A DNA stretch of 64,000 bases from Kumtagia ephedrae (GTDB lineage: Bacteria; Pseudomonadota; Alphaproteobacteria; Rhizobiales; Rhizobiaceae): contig NZ_PXYK01000004.1 in assembly GCF_003012745.1 (NCBI RefSeq), forward strand, positions 246,395-310,394, in the 5' to 3' direction. The translations under genes and the position numbers were made by a program. Every line of letters starts with the position of its first letter. Position 1 is the first letter of the stretch. Below the pieces are notes generated by a model that did no database searches, was not told the origin of the DNA, and was given only the letters and a program-made list of their open reading frames with translations. This document shows positions 26,003-33,634 of this stretch, one piece after another.

Positions 26003-27060
26003 CGGCTAGCGTGCCAAACGCCAAAGCGACGTTGCCGATCGGCAAGACCACCACCATCAACATATCCGAGATCCGCACCGACGGCGGAACTCAGTCGCGA
26101 TGGCAGTGCAATCACGATACCGTGCTGGAGTACGCAGAAGCCATTGCCGCGGGTGCGACGTTTCCTGCCGTCACCGTGTTTCACGACGGCAAGCACTATT
26201 GGCTGGCTGACGGCTTCCACCGCGTCGAGGCTCACCAGCAGGCCGGCAAGCGGAAGGTTGGCGCCCTAGTCCTCAGTGGAACCTGTCGCGATGCCATCTT
26301 GTACAGCGTCGGCGCGAACCACACGCATGGGCTCCGTCGTTCCAATTCGGACAAAGGCTGCGCAGTTCTGCGCCTGCTGAACGATGAAGAATGGTCGAAG
26401 TGGTCCGACCGTGAAATCGCCCGTCAATGCAACGTCGGGCACCCTTTCGTCGCAAAGATACGTGCCGAACACGCCCCTCACCATCTGGAAGAAATTCCAG
26501 ATAGCCGGACCGTCAAACGTTGCGAAACCACCTATCAGATGAACACGAGGGCCATAGGCAAAAAGCCGGCCGCGCCCGCCGAAGTCCCCTCTCCTGCTTC
26601 CATCGCCCAGCCGCCCGTCGATGATGCCGGTTCTGGCCTCACCGAAGCCGATGCGATCCGAGCCGAGATCGTGGCCGAAAAGCCCCAGGCCATCCGCGAT
26701 ATGGAGGCGGCCAAAGCCGAGGCAATCGATCGGCGCAAAACTGCGCCGGCGGATATCGACAGGCTGACGGACCGGATCACTGAGCTGGAGGAACAGGTAA
26801 GCGCTCTGGAGACCGAGAACGCCGAGTTGAAGGCAGAGATCGCCAAGTACGGCGAGATGCGGGTCCAGTTCGAACAGGGCGGCTTCGAAAAGGTACTCGC
26901 CGACAAGGACGAGGAAATCCGTGTTCTGAAAACACGCGTCGCCCGCGAGAGCGAGGACAAGGATTCGTGGCGCCGCAGCGCCAATGCATGGAAGAAAAAA
27001 GCCGAGAGCCTCGGAACCGTATCCATCGACATCAACACCGGCGAGATCGTCGATGGCTGA
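25999..27060 (+). CDS. ParB-like nuclease domain protein with coiled-coil tail
   Basis: 353 residues from a GTG that overlaps the previous TGA. Residues about 15-105 resemble the ParB/sulfiredoxin-like N-terminal domain (ISEIRTDGGTQSRWQ, YAEAIAAGATFPAVTVFHDGKHYWLADGFHRVEAH). A short helix-turn-helix segment follows (WSDREIARQCNVGHPFVAKIRAEH, about 140-165). Residues about 245-320 form a predicted coiled coil (DRLTDRITELEEQVSALETENAELKAEIAKYGE). It lies in the early replication operon. Such phage proteins could act in transcription or plasmid-style partition; no ParA is present, so partition is doubtful. Confidence 0.82.
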   Translation: MTASVPNAKATLPIGKTTTINISEIRTDGGTQSRWQCNHDTVLEYAEAIAAGATFPAVTVFHDGKHYWLADGFHRVEAHQQAGKRKVGALVLSGTCRDAILYSVGANHTHGLRRSNSDKGCAVLRLLNDEEWSKWSDREIARQCNVGHPFVAKIRAEHAPHHLEEIPDSRTVKRCETTYQMNTRAIGKKPAAPAEVPSPASIAQPPVDDAGSGLTEADAIRAEIVAEKPQAIRDMEAAKAEAIDRRKTAPADIDRLTDRITELEEQVSALETENAELKAEIAKYGEMRVQFEQGGFEKVLADKDEEIRVLKTRVARESEDKDSWRRSANAWKKKAESLGTVSIDINTGEIVDG

Positions 27061-27391
27061 TGCCGCCGAGATCATATCCCGAATCCGGGACCGCGGCGCG
27101 AACGTCGCCATCGACGCCGGCAAGCTGACGATCGTCGACAGCCATAAGCTGCCCGCCGGCTCCATCGCCTTCATCAGGGCGAACGCCAGGGCCATCGCCG
27201 ACTACCTCGATCGGGAAGCGGCATTCGAGGAAAGAGCGGCCATCCTCGAATACGACGGTGGATTGCCCCGACCGATGGCCGAAGACTTCGCGCGGCTTTT
27301 GCTCGCGTCGGCGCCCCGGGGAGTAACCCCGGCCGATTGGACATGGTTCTGCGGCAAGGCGGCTGAGATCGTCGAAAGGCGGGCCGCATGA
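27053..27391 (+). CDS. Phage protein with TubC docking-domain-like N-terminus
   Basis: 112 residues starting at an ATG that overlaps the previous stop by eight bases. Residues about 4-48 (AAEIISRIRDRGANVAIDAGKLTIVDSHKLPAGSIAFIRANARAIADYL) match the helix-hairpin pattern of TubC N-terminal docking-like domains, which occur in small phage and plasmid proteins near primases. The rest is unknown. The last codons overlap the start of the helicase gene (ATGA), indicating coupled translation in the replication operon. Confidence 0.7.
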   Translation: MADAAEIISRIRDRGANVAIDAGKLTIVDSHKLPAGSIAFIRANARAIADYLDREAAFEERAAILEYDGGLPRPMAEDFARLLLASAPRGVTPADWTWFCGKAAEIVERRAA

Positions 27392-28950
27392 AGCCGATCC
27401 AGCTGCGCGACTATCAGATCGAGTCCGTCGAGAAGCTGCGCGATGGCATTCGTCGTGGCCTTCGCAGGCAAATCCTGGTCGCCCCGACTGCTTTTGGCAA
27501 AACTGAATGTGCCGCATTCATCATCCAGCAAAGCCAGGTGAAGGGTGCGACAGCCTGGTTCATCGTTGACCGCATCACCCTGCTCGATCAGACCAGCGAG
27601 CGCTTCGCCGGATACGGGATCGATCACGGCATCATCCAGGCTGATCACTGGCTGACCGATCCCCGCAAGCCGGTGCAAATCTGCTCGGCGCAAACGGTTA
27701 TCAACCGGCAGGGACTGCCGTTCCCTGACCTGATCGTCATAGACGAGGCGCATTGCGAGTTCCGCAAGATCGTCGAGATGGTAGAGGCTGCCGGCCGGTC
27801 GAAGGTGATCGGCCTGACCGCGACGCCATTCACCGCCGGCATGGCGCAGCATTGGGATGGCGTGGTCAACGGCGCGACCGTCAACCATCTCCTGAATAAG
27901 GGCTTCCTGACACCCCTGAAGATCAAGGCATGCGTCACGCCCGACATGAAGGGCGCCAGGAAGAAATTCACCGGCGAGTACGATGACGACGATGCCGGCC
28001 AGCGCGGTATCACCATCATCGGCGACGTCGTGCAGACCTGGATATCGCAGACCGCGAAATTCTTCGGCGGGCCGGTCAAGACGATCGTGTTTTCGCCCTC
28101 TGTCAAGCATGGCGAGGAGCTGTGCCGGCAGTTCGCAGACGCCGGCTTCAATTTCCAGCAGATCAGCTATCTCGACGCTTCCGACAAGGAAAGGCGCGAC
28201 AAGATCGAGGAGCTCCGCAAGCCGGACAGCGCCATCCATGGGCTCGTGTCGTGCGCTGTCTTGACGAAGGGCTTCGACGTTCCGGACGTGCTCTGCGGCA
28301 TATCCTGCCGGCCCTATGCCAAGTCGTTTTCCTCTCACATTCAGGAACTCGGCCGCGTCATGCGGATCGCGCCGGACAAGCAATTCGGCCTGTGGCTTGA
28401 TCATACCGGCAACTGCATCTCCTTCGCCGAAGATACCGCCTGGCTGTTCGAGCACGGCGTCGACAGCCTGTCGGACGCCCAGAAAAAGGACAGCGAGACG
28501 CGCGAGCCGGTCGAGCGCATCAAGCAGAAATATTTCTGCGGCGACTGCGGCCTCCAGATGGAAGGCGCATCCGATGTCTGTGCCGGGTGCGGATGGCAGC
28601 GTCCCCGCCGGGGCGAGATCAAGACAGTCGAGGGCGAGTTGGTTGACGTCGAGGTCAGCATCCTGTCGGCCTACCAGCCGCGCGCCGGCCTTCGGGCCGA
28701 TTGCATCAAGAATCCCCGCGCCGTTTGGAATGCCGCGCTCTGCTACTGCTGGGAGCACAGCAGGAAGGACCCGGAGACGATCCGCAAGTGGGCCTACGCA
28801 ATATGGCGGGCCATCTATCCGAACAGCAAATTGCCGCACGGCCTGTGGGATATCGCCCCCAGCTATAAGATTGTCGCACCTGACGAAATCAGCCTGATCG
28901 AACGGGAAGTCCGCCGGAACCGCCAGACGATGCGGAGGAGAGCGGCATGA
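27388..28950 (+). CDS. Phage DEAD/DEAH-box helicase (superfamily 2)
   Basis: 520 residues. Q-like motif LRDYQIESVEKLRDGI, Walker A VAPTAFGKTE (Lys38), DEAH box VIDEAHCEF, motif III GLTATPF, and motif VI-like SFSSHIQELGRVMRIAP. Near residues 387-408 there is a four-cysteine zinc-ribbon-like module (CGDCGLQMEGASDVCAGCG). It is a RAD25/UvrB-class phage helicase, likely active in phage DNA replication or recombination together with the Toprim protein encoded next. Start and stop both overlap neighbours by four bases. Confidence 0.92.
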   Translation: MKPIQLRDYQIESVEKLRDGIRRGLRRQILVAPTAFGKTECAAFIIQQSQVKGATAWFIVDRITLLDQTSERFAGYGIDHGIIQADHWLTDPRKPVQICSAQTVINRQGLPFPDLIVIDEAHCEFRKIVEMVEAAGRSKVIGLTATPFTAGMAQHWDGVVNGATVNHLLNKGFLTPLKIKACVTPDMKGARKKFTGEYDDDDAGQRGITIIGDVVQTWISQTAKFFGGPVKTIVFSPSVKHGEELCRQFADAGFNFQQISYLDASDKERRDKIEELRKPDSAIHGLVSCAVLTKGFDVPDVLCGISCRPYAKSFSSHIQELGRVMRIAPDKQFGLWLDHTGNCISFAEDTAWLFEHGVDSLSDAQKKDSETREPVERIKQKYFCGDCGLQMEGASDVCAGCGWQRPRRGEIKTVEGELVDVEVSILSAYQPRAGLRADCIKNPRAVWNAALCYCWEHSRKDPETIRKWAYAIWRAIYPNSKLPHGLWDIAPSYKIVAPDEISLIEREVRRNRQTMRRRAA

Positions 28951-29870
28951 CGATCGACGAGGCGATCCGCGAGGCCTGTTCATCCGTCGGCGTCTACCCG
29001 CCAAAGGGCGGGTACAAGGTCGGCAAGTGGCAGAAGACCGACACTCTATCAGGCAAGAACGGTAAGGGCGACGGCCGCGTGATCGTCAACGATGCCTTCG
29101 TCACCGCCTGGAACTGGCAGACGGGCGAGAAGGCCAGCGTCGGGATCAAAGGGGAATTGTCCCTCGGTCAGAGGCGGCAGATTGCCAAGGATATCGAGAA
29201 CGAGCGCCGGGCGAGGATCCAGCGCGCCGAGAAGGCGGCGTCTATCGCGAAGCGTCTTGTCGCGGCTGCCAAGCTGTCGCCGCATCCGTACCTGTTCAGA
29301 AAAGGCCTTGAACTTGAAAAGGCGCTGGTTTGCGGCGCAGACATCGTTGCCGAGCTTGCCGGTCCATCCAATAGCTACCTCATTCCCCAGGGTGCACAGT
29401 GCGCGATTGTGGTCCCGGCCCGCATTGGGGACCGGGTGTCCAGCGCCCAGCTGATATGGGAAGACGGAACGAAGAAGTTCCTTTACGGCGGCGAGATGGA
29501 GCGGGCCTGCCATCGGCTCGCCAGCGGTTCCTTCACGTGGTTCTGCGACGGCTTCGCTACCGGTCTGTCGCTGCGGATTGCCTTGCACTCGTTGAACAGG
29601 CGGGACTGCATTCTATGCGGCTTCTCGGCATATAACGCCGCGGCGATGGCGAGGGCCGCGAACGGCCGACGTGCCATCGCCACCGACAACGATAAGCCTC
29701 TGCCTCAATTCGACGGCTTGGGAACCGGTGAGCACTACGCCAGGCTGTCCGGTGTCCCCTACCTGATGCCGCCTAAGCTCGGCGACGATCTCAACGACCT
29801 GCATTGCCGGGACGGCATCTTCGTCGTTCAGCGCCTCGTGTCGAAATTTCTTCGGGAGGCGGCCATGTAG
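28947..29870 (+). CDS. Phage Toprim-domain (primase-like) protein
   Basis: 307 residues. The C-terminal half carries Toprim blocks: WFCDGFATGLSLRIALH (a DG where the EG motif is usual), CGFSAYNAAAMARAANGRRAIATDND with the acidic D-x-D-like end. The N-terminal part (KVGKWQKTDTLSGKNGKGDGRVIVNDAFVTAWNWQTGEKA) resembles the P4-primase-like, DUF7146-type region without clear zinc cysteines. A predicted coiled/helical linker lies near 70-100. It closes the early operon with the helicase and probably supplies priming for phage replication. Confidence 0.82.
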   Translation: MTIDEAIREACSSVGVYPPKGGYKVGKWQKTDTLSGKNGKGDGRVIVNDAFVTAWNWQTGEKASVGIKGELSLGQRRQIAKDIENERRARIQRAEKAASIAKRLVAAAKLSPHPYLFRKGLELEKALVCGADIVAELAGPSNSYLIPQGAQCAIVVPARIGDRVSSAQLIWEDGTKKFLYGGEMERACHRLASGSFTWFCDGFATGLSLRIALHSLNRRDCILCGFSAYNAAAMARAANGRRAIATDNDKPLPQFDGLGTGEHYARLSGVPYLMPPKLGDDLNDLHCRDGIFVVQRLVSKFLREAAM

Positions 29871-30500
29871 ACGATCCGGGACCGTAAGGTGCCAAGGTCC
29901 ATGCAGTGATGGCGTTATCGCCTGAAGCTGCATCCGGGAGCGGTCTGGTAAAGCCGTTCGTTGCGCCGGCAACAGCGACAACATATTCTGCACCAAGCCC
30001 ACGGTCGCCGTGGCGGAGACAATCCGGGATACGAGACCGGCTCCGATAGCAGAGGCACCCTTACCCACACAGGACGCACCCTGAAAATGAGGTGCAGCCG
30101 CGTCATCTGTCGATCAGGTGGCTTTGATGCGGTGCCGCCAGAATGAAGCGCCGGCAGGACTGACAGGCTGACCCCAGTCCGCTCCCGCTAAGGGAAACCC
30201 GGCACCTGATTGTTGAAAGCGATACCCGGCTCCGACTGCCAAGGTCCGCTAGACACGCTTCGTCCCCCCCTGCTGGGCGAAGTGTGTCTGCTCCTCCCTC
30301 ACCAACTGCCAAAATGGGCAAACGACGAGGGAAAAACATGTTCAAGAGACATGGAAGGTGTCCCGCGACACCCGTCTCGTGGCTGAAGGCAATCAAAAAT
30401 CGAGGACTGAAGACTTGAAGACGGTCAACGATGTTCATGGATCGGCGCGCGCAGCAGGTCGACGCGGGCTTCGCGACTGGATTTTCGCAGGGGGCCAGGC
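29871..30500. other. 630-base non-coding region with a strong hairpin
   Basis: No convincing gene was seen between the Toprim gene and the next phage gene. It holds one 12-bp hairpin (see 30251-30289) followed by a CTCCTCCCTC run. A possible 26-codon frame at 30338-30418 (ATG after GAGGGAAAAAC) has no recognisable features. The end of the early transcript and regulatory RNA are the likeliest contents. Confidence 0.4.
30251..30289 (+). repeat. 12-bp inverted repeat with C-rich loop
   Basis: AGACACGCTTCG (30251-30262) pairs with CGAAGTGTGTCT (30278-30289), one G-T pair, enclosing a 15-base C/G-rich loop. A pyrimidine run (CTCCTCCCTC) follows at 30291-30300. No T-run follows, so it is not a classical terminator; it could be an RNA element or protein-binding site. 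Confidence 0.6.
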
Positions 30501-30863
30501 ATGACGATCGCCGAACGCCGTGCTCGCGAAGAGTACGACCGCAAAAATCCTTGGCTACCGATAGGCGAGGCTCAGGAAGACGGCTCGATCTGCGAGCTGC
30601 GCGTCAGCCATCACGGTGCTGCTGCCGATATGGGGGCGGCCCGGTTCTTTCTGCACGAAGGCAAGTGGTATCGCATCGAGCCTCCCAAGGTCGTGCATCG
30701 CTTTGAACCGTTGGTCGAATACCGGTCGACCGGTTTCACCATCGCCAAGCATCGCATGCGATCGGTGATCGCCCGCGCCGAGTACGGCACGCATGAGTAT
30801 CGCGGCGGCCGTCGCTACCAAAAACCCCGGCAATACAAGCTCTACTGGAGGGCTGACGATTGA
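30501..30863 (+). CDS. Hypothetical phage protein (120 aa)
   Basis: 120 residues, rich in arginine and aromatics (RSTGFTIAKHRMRSVIARAEYGTHEYRGGRRYQKPRQYKLYW). No family is recognised. Support comes from its clean translational overlap: its TGA shares bases with the TTG start of the NusG-like gene, so the two form an operon. An AGG motif precedes the ATG. A basic, possibly nucleic-acid-binding protein is the most that can be said. Confidence 0.7.
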   Translation: MTIAERRAREEYDRKNPWLPIGEAQEDGSICELRVSHHGAAADMGAARFFLHEGKWYRIEPPKVVHRFEPLVEYRSTGFTIAKHRMRSVIARAEYGTHEYRGGRRYQKPRQYKLYWRADD

Positions 30864-31507
30864 AGATCAATGTTCCCGGCTGCCTCGCCATCGCGATCCA
30901 CGACCGACGCTGGTTCGCATTGCGGCTCCGCCCCACCTATGACCTACGGCAGAAGGCTGGTGCCTCTGATATCGCGTTCAACTCCCTTCGCGAAATGGGG
31001 TACGACAGCTATCTGCCCCGCCGCCGGGTCGACCGCTTCAACCGGCGGCTGCGTGTTATGGCCGAGTGGTCCGAACCGCTTCTTGCCGGATACATGTTCA
31101 TCGTGCATCCCCGGCCTGGTTGCGCAGTCGACAACTGGGATGAGGTACGATCGCTGAAGGAAGTGGTTGGCCCGCTGGGTGGCGCCGACGGCCCGCTGCG
31201 CATCCCCCAGGCTGTCATCGAGACGTTGATGGCAGCCGAGTTCAGCAGCGCCTATGACGACACAGCGGCCGGGAAACGTTTCCGCGGCGAATCCGATCGG
31301 GACAGATTGGGGGCGCGGTTCCGAGCTGGCGAGCAGTTCATCGTCACCGATGGTCCGTTCACCTCGTTCCTCGCCGTCGTCGACGAACTGACGCATGATG
31401 GCCGGGTCCGCGCGCTGGTCGACATATTCAACCGGCAAACGCCAGTCGAGTTCGAGCCCGGACAGCTGGAGAAGGCGCCGCAGCGCAGCGGAACAAAAGC
31501 AGCATGA
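30860..31507 (+). CDS. NusG/RfaH-like transcription antitermination factor
   Basis: 215 residues from a TTG start overlapping the previous stop. The N-terminal half has the NGN pattern of NusG paralogues: WFALRLRPTYDLRQKAGASDIAFNSLREMGYDSYLPRRRV, then EPLLAGYMFIVHPRP and a D/E-V-RSLKEVVGPLG strand. The C-terminal part (about 150-200, LGARFRAGEQFIVTDGPFTSFLAVVDEL...RVRALVDIFNRQTPVEFE) is a KOW domain. Phage-encoded NusG paralogues bind RNA polymerase to suppress termination or pausing. It lies between the early and late genes, as lambda Q does, so it is the likely late-gene switch. Confidence 0.85.
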   Translation: MKINVPGCLAIAIHDRRWFALRLRPTYDLRQKAGASDIAFNSLREMGYDSYLPRRRVDRFNRRLRVMAEWSEPLLAGYMFIVHPRPGCAVDNWDEVRSLKEVVGPLGGADGPLRIPQAVIETLMAAEFSSAYDDTAAGKRFRGESDRDRLGARFRAGEQFIVTDGPFTSFLAVVDELTHDGRVRALVDIFNRQTPVEFEPGQLEKAPQRSGTKAA

Positions 31508-31516
31508 TGATCATGT

Positions 31517-31533
31517 GCGCACAGCGAGTGCGC
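31517..31533 (+). promoter_or_regulatory. Short hairpin just after the NusG-like gene
   Basis: GCGCAC-AGCGA-GTGCGC, a perfect 6-bp stem with 5-base loop, ten bases downstream of the NusG-like stop codon and on the path of late transcription. It could be an RNA loading site or part of a leaky terminator; no T-run follows. Confidence 0.4.
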
Positions 31534-31683
31534 GGGGTTGTTGATCCTGCGCAAATCAGCTATACGTGCTTGCGGATGACCTTGCTCGTCTGATTGGAGG
31601 CCTTCGGGCGCTGCCAGCGGAGCGGACCCGGCCCCAGCAAGCGCTTGGGTGCAATGGGTTCGCATGCCCGCTTAGAAGTTTCA

Positions 31684-31760
31684 TGCACGGTGGAGCAGTC
31701 CGGTAGCTCGCCAGCCTCATAAGCTGGAGGTCGTCAGTTCAAATCTGACCTGTGCAACCA
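31684..31760 (+). tRNA. tRNA with anticodon CAT, initiator-like body (tRNA-Met)
   Basis: 77 nt fold with every arm intact: acceptor TGCACGG/CTGTGCA, D-arm GAGC-AGTCCGGTA-GCTC, anticodon stem CCAGC/GCTGG with loop CTCATAA, variable AGGTC, T-arm GTCAG-TTCAAAT-CTGAC, discriminator A and encoded CCA. The D-arm and the A11-T24 pair are those of bacterial initiator tRNA-fMet, but base 1 pairs with base 72 (T-A) and the three G-C pairs of the initiator anticodon stem are missing. Anticodon CAT allows Met, or Ile2 if modified. It lies inside the prophage. Confidence 0.93.
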
Positions 31761-31988
31761 TCTTCCCGGCTCACCCGCAGGCCGTCTGCCCTCCAGATGA
31801 GCGAAAACCTTGCACCAGAAGCGGTAGTCGGCGTCGCGTCCATCGAAATGCGCAGCTAGCGCGCAATGTGCAGCAGCTGTCGCCGCATCCGGCCCATACA
31901 CCTCGATTGCCGCCTGGGCAGCTGCAGATGGATCGGCGAGATCCCAGAGAGATAGTTCGCAGTTTAGACGGATGTTCGACACTCCCAT
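31734..31988 (-). CDS. Small alanine-rich helical protein in the cargo cassette
   Basis: 84 residues: LSLWDLADPSAAAQAAIEVYGPDAATAAAHCALAAHFDGRDADYRFWCKVFAHLEG, a compact helical pattern seen in small hypothetical proteins of rhizobia (helix, YGxxA, helix, DYRFW). The gene is convergent with the tRNA and its last nine codons overlap the tRNA 3' end, so the C-terminus is antisense to the tRNA. Start at 31988 is the only in-frame ATG. Function unknown. Confidence 0.6.
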   Translation of the reverse strand: MGVSNIRLNCELSLWDLADPSAAAQAAIEVYGPDAATAAAHCALAAHFDGRDADYRFWCKVFAHLEGRRPAGEPGRWLHRSDLN

Positions 31989-32022
31989 TCAGGAGGGCCC
32001 GTTCGGGCGCGTGCAAACTCGT

Positions 32023-32193
32023 CTATCTTGCCACTATCCCGGCAGCACAGACAACCGCCAGCAGCACTCCGACAATCATCACAACCGCGACAAACGGGGA
32101 CGATCCGTTTGCAAGGTAGACAGTGGTCGATGTTATCCCCAGCCCAGCGACTAGTGAAACGATGAGAGCTGGAACAAGTGCCATCCGTTGCAT
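32023..32193 (-). CDS. Small two-span membrane protein (56 aa)
   Basis: 56 residues beginning MQRMALVPALIVSLVAGLGI, with two hydrophobic spans (about 5-27 and 33-53) separated by a short polar turn (YLANGSS). A GAGAG purine run lies about seven bases upstream of the ATG. It is on the same strand as its neighbours in the cassette. A holin-like or small stress membrane peptide is possible; no family is recognised. Confidence 0.5.
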   Translation of the reverse strand: MQRMALVPALIVSLVAGLGITSTTVYLANGSSPFVAVVMIVGVLLAVVCAAGIVAR

Positions 32194-32291
32194 GGCGTGC
32201 TCTCTGCCTTGGCAGGGTATGTTGGTCCAGACCGAATTGTCGGTGCAATTAATGCATCCTTAACAGACGCTACTCCCTGGTCGGGTGCCGG

Positions 32292-32471
32292 TCACCGCCC
32301 TCTAGGACGTGTCACGGGATGGAGTCGAAGGCGTTGTCGCCAGGCGTAATCTCGGGCAGCTTCTTCGCTCTCGAAGACCTCCTGGGCTACCTTCCCTTGC
32401 TCAATCACTTTCACGGTCCATCGTCCTCCGATCTCCTCGACCAAAACGCCGTCCGGCTCGGACTCATCCAT
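32292..32471 (-). CDS. Small cytosolic hypothetical protein (59 aa)
   Basis: 59 residues from an ATG preceded by GAGGGG five bases upstream, a strong signal that decides against the longer start at 32594. The sequence DGVLVEEIGGRWTVKVIEQGKVAQEVFESEEAARDYAWRQRLRL reads as a three-strand sheet plus C-terminal helix, the form of the small DUF-type proteins common in Mesorhizobium. Function unknown. Confidence 0.6.
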   Translation of the reverse strand: MDESEPDGVLVEEIGGRWTVKVIEQGKVAQEVFESEEAARDYAWRQRLRLHPVTRPRGR

Positions 32472-32660
32472 CTTGCCCCTCGCATTGCCCGGCTGATCAA
32501 AACATCCACCGAGGCGCACTGCAATCACGGGATGCAGCACGAACTTGGAGGGCTTGGGATCAGTGCAAAGACTAGCAGCACCAATGCCCAGCAAGCCCCC
32601 TGTGCACCGCCTAGTTGGGGGGCGCTGGGTCTGTTCGAGAAGTCGGCGCCCGACAACGAG

Positions 32661-33146
32661 CTAACCTCCCTCACGATCCCAAAGGCCGGAAGTCGCCGCA
32701 TAGGCGAAGGAAGCGGACCACGTGATCAAAACAAGTCCGTTGAGGCCTTCGAGAGCCGCAACGATCCTGATCGGGCCGATGGCGAAAATCTCGCCGAAAC
32801 CCAATGTCGTGTAGCATGCGACGGAGAAGTAGAAGAAATCTCCCGCCGAGCCGGTGGTCTCGCCGGACAATGACCCGAGTTCTGGATGCTGTGCCATCCA
32901 TGCATACGCCAGCGCATAGAGGCCGATACTGACTAGGTGCGCGAATACGGCGGCAACAATCAGGTATAGCACCTCGACACGCATAGGCAGCGAGAACCGT
33001 CGGCGCATCGCGCCAACTATGCTCAACACTTCGAAGTTCAGAAGGACGGTGACCAAGGCGAGCAGCGCAGAAACAGTGATTGCGGTGGCCAAAAGCGAAA
33101 CATCCCGATGCCGAGTGCAGACGTCAGTTCTATAGCAGCAGAGCAT
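32661..33146 (-). CDS. Two-pore-helix ion channel family protein (K+ channel-like)
   Basis: About 161 residues. Hydrophobic spans near 18-38, 57-82 and 123-148 surround a pore loop, DFFYFSVACYTTLGFGEI, whose TTLGFG (113-118) matches the K+ selectivity filter T-x-G-Y/F-G. It is an Ion_trans_2-like channel monomer that would form a tetramer in the inner membrane. No gating domain is present. The start is uncertain: ATG 33146 is used, but a TTG near 33095 with GGGATG upstream would begin right at span 1. It sits in the opposite-strand cassette of the prophage. Confidence 0.8.
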   Translation of the reverse strand: MLCCYRTDVCTRHRDVSLLATAITVSALLALVTVLLNFEVLSIVGAMRRRFSLPMRVEVLYLIVAAVFAHLVSIGLYALAYAWMAQHPELGSLSGETTGSAGDFFYFSVACYTTLGFGEIFAIGPIRIVAALEGLNGLVLITWSASFAYAATSGLWDREGG

Positions 33147-33175
33147 CGGGTTGGATATCGCCGGAGGCTTGCCAG

Positions 33176-33538
33176 TCAATCGTTCGATCGCCCGTCCTCG
33201 TCGTCGATCTCGCGCACAGCATCGTGCCAGCGTTTTTCGAGAGTACCGTCCTGGCGGCCTTCGCGTTCCCACAAATCGTAGGCACGTTGCCTGATGCGTT
33301 GGTGACGAGTTTCGCTCGACGTGTCGACACCTTCAGCCTGGCTCTCGCGCGTTGACGCATCCGTCAGATCGGACTTGTCGGTTTCGCTTCGTTCCTCAGA
33401 GCTTCGCTCGGTCAGACCCATACCTAGCGGCGGCTTCTTGTTCTCGGCAGCCTCTTGAGAGAATTCATCGTTCGGGTCGGGATGCGACTTGGGCTTCGGA
33501 ACCCGGCCGCCGGTTTCATAGGCTGTTAAACGAGGCAT
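33176..33538 (-). CDS. DUF2934 domain-containing protein
   Basis: 120 residues. The C-terminal segment RIRQRAYDLWEREGRQDGTLEKRWHDAVREI is a clear DUF2934 motif; the N-terminal two thirds are charged and disordered (KPKSHPDPNDEFSQEAAENKKPP, TERSSEERSETDKSD). ATG 33538 has GGAGA about ten bases upstream. DUF2934 proteins are small cytoplasmic proteins frequent in rhizobia. An EcfG-like promoter candidate lies 28 bases upstream (33566-33590). Function unknown. Confidence 0.85.
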   Translation of the reverse strand: MPRLTAYETGGRVPKPKSHPDPNDEFSQEAAENKKPPLGMGLTERSSEERSETDKSDLTDASTRESQAEGVDTSSETRHQRIRQRAYDLWEREGRQDGTLEKRWHDAVREIDDEDGRSND

Positions 33539-33565
33539 GACAGTTGTCTCCGATTGAGCAAATCT

Positions 33566-33590
33566 AACCGGCTGGGAACCCCCTAGTTCC
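33566..33590 (-). promoter_or_regulatory. EcfG-like promoter candidate of the DUF2934 gene
   Basis: On the minus strand GGAAC is followed after exactly 16 bases by GGTT, one base off the -10 consensus CGTT of alphaproteobacterial general stress sigma factors. The spacing to the ATG (27 bases) is normal. Confidence 0.4.
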
Positions 33591-33634
33591 CGGGCGCTGT
33601 GAGCATCGAGCCACACAGCTCCCAGGCAGTCCGC

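Noticed and set aside
29613..30068. Minus-strand frame that might be a phage repressor
   Set aside because: No helix-turn-helix pattern; much of it is antisense to the Toprim gene and the remainder has no coding character.
30431..30706. 91-codon frame upstream of and overlapping the phage gene at 30501
   Set aside because: Its second half is the shifted frame of the accepted gene and is very Arg/Ser/Cys-rich; no ribosome-binding site.
32319..32873. 184-codon plus-strand frame across the cargo cassette
   Set aside because: Antisense to the 59-aa gene and to the ion channel, both of which have better signals and recognisable sequence.
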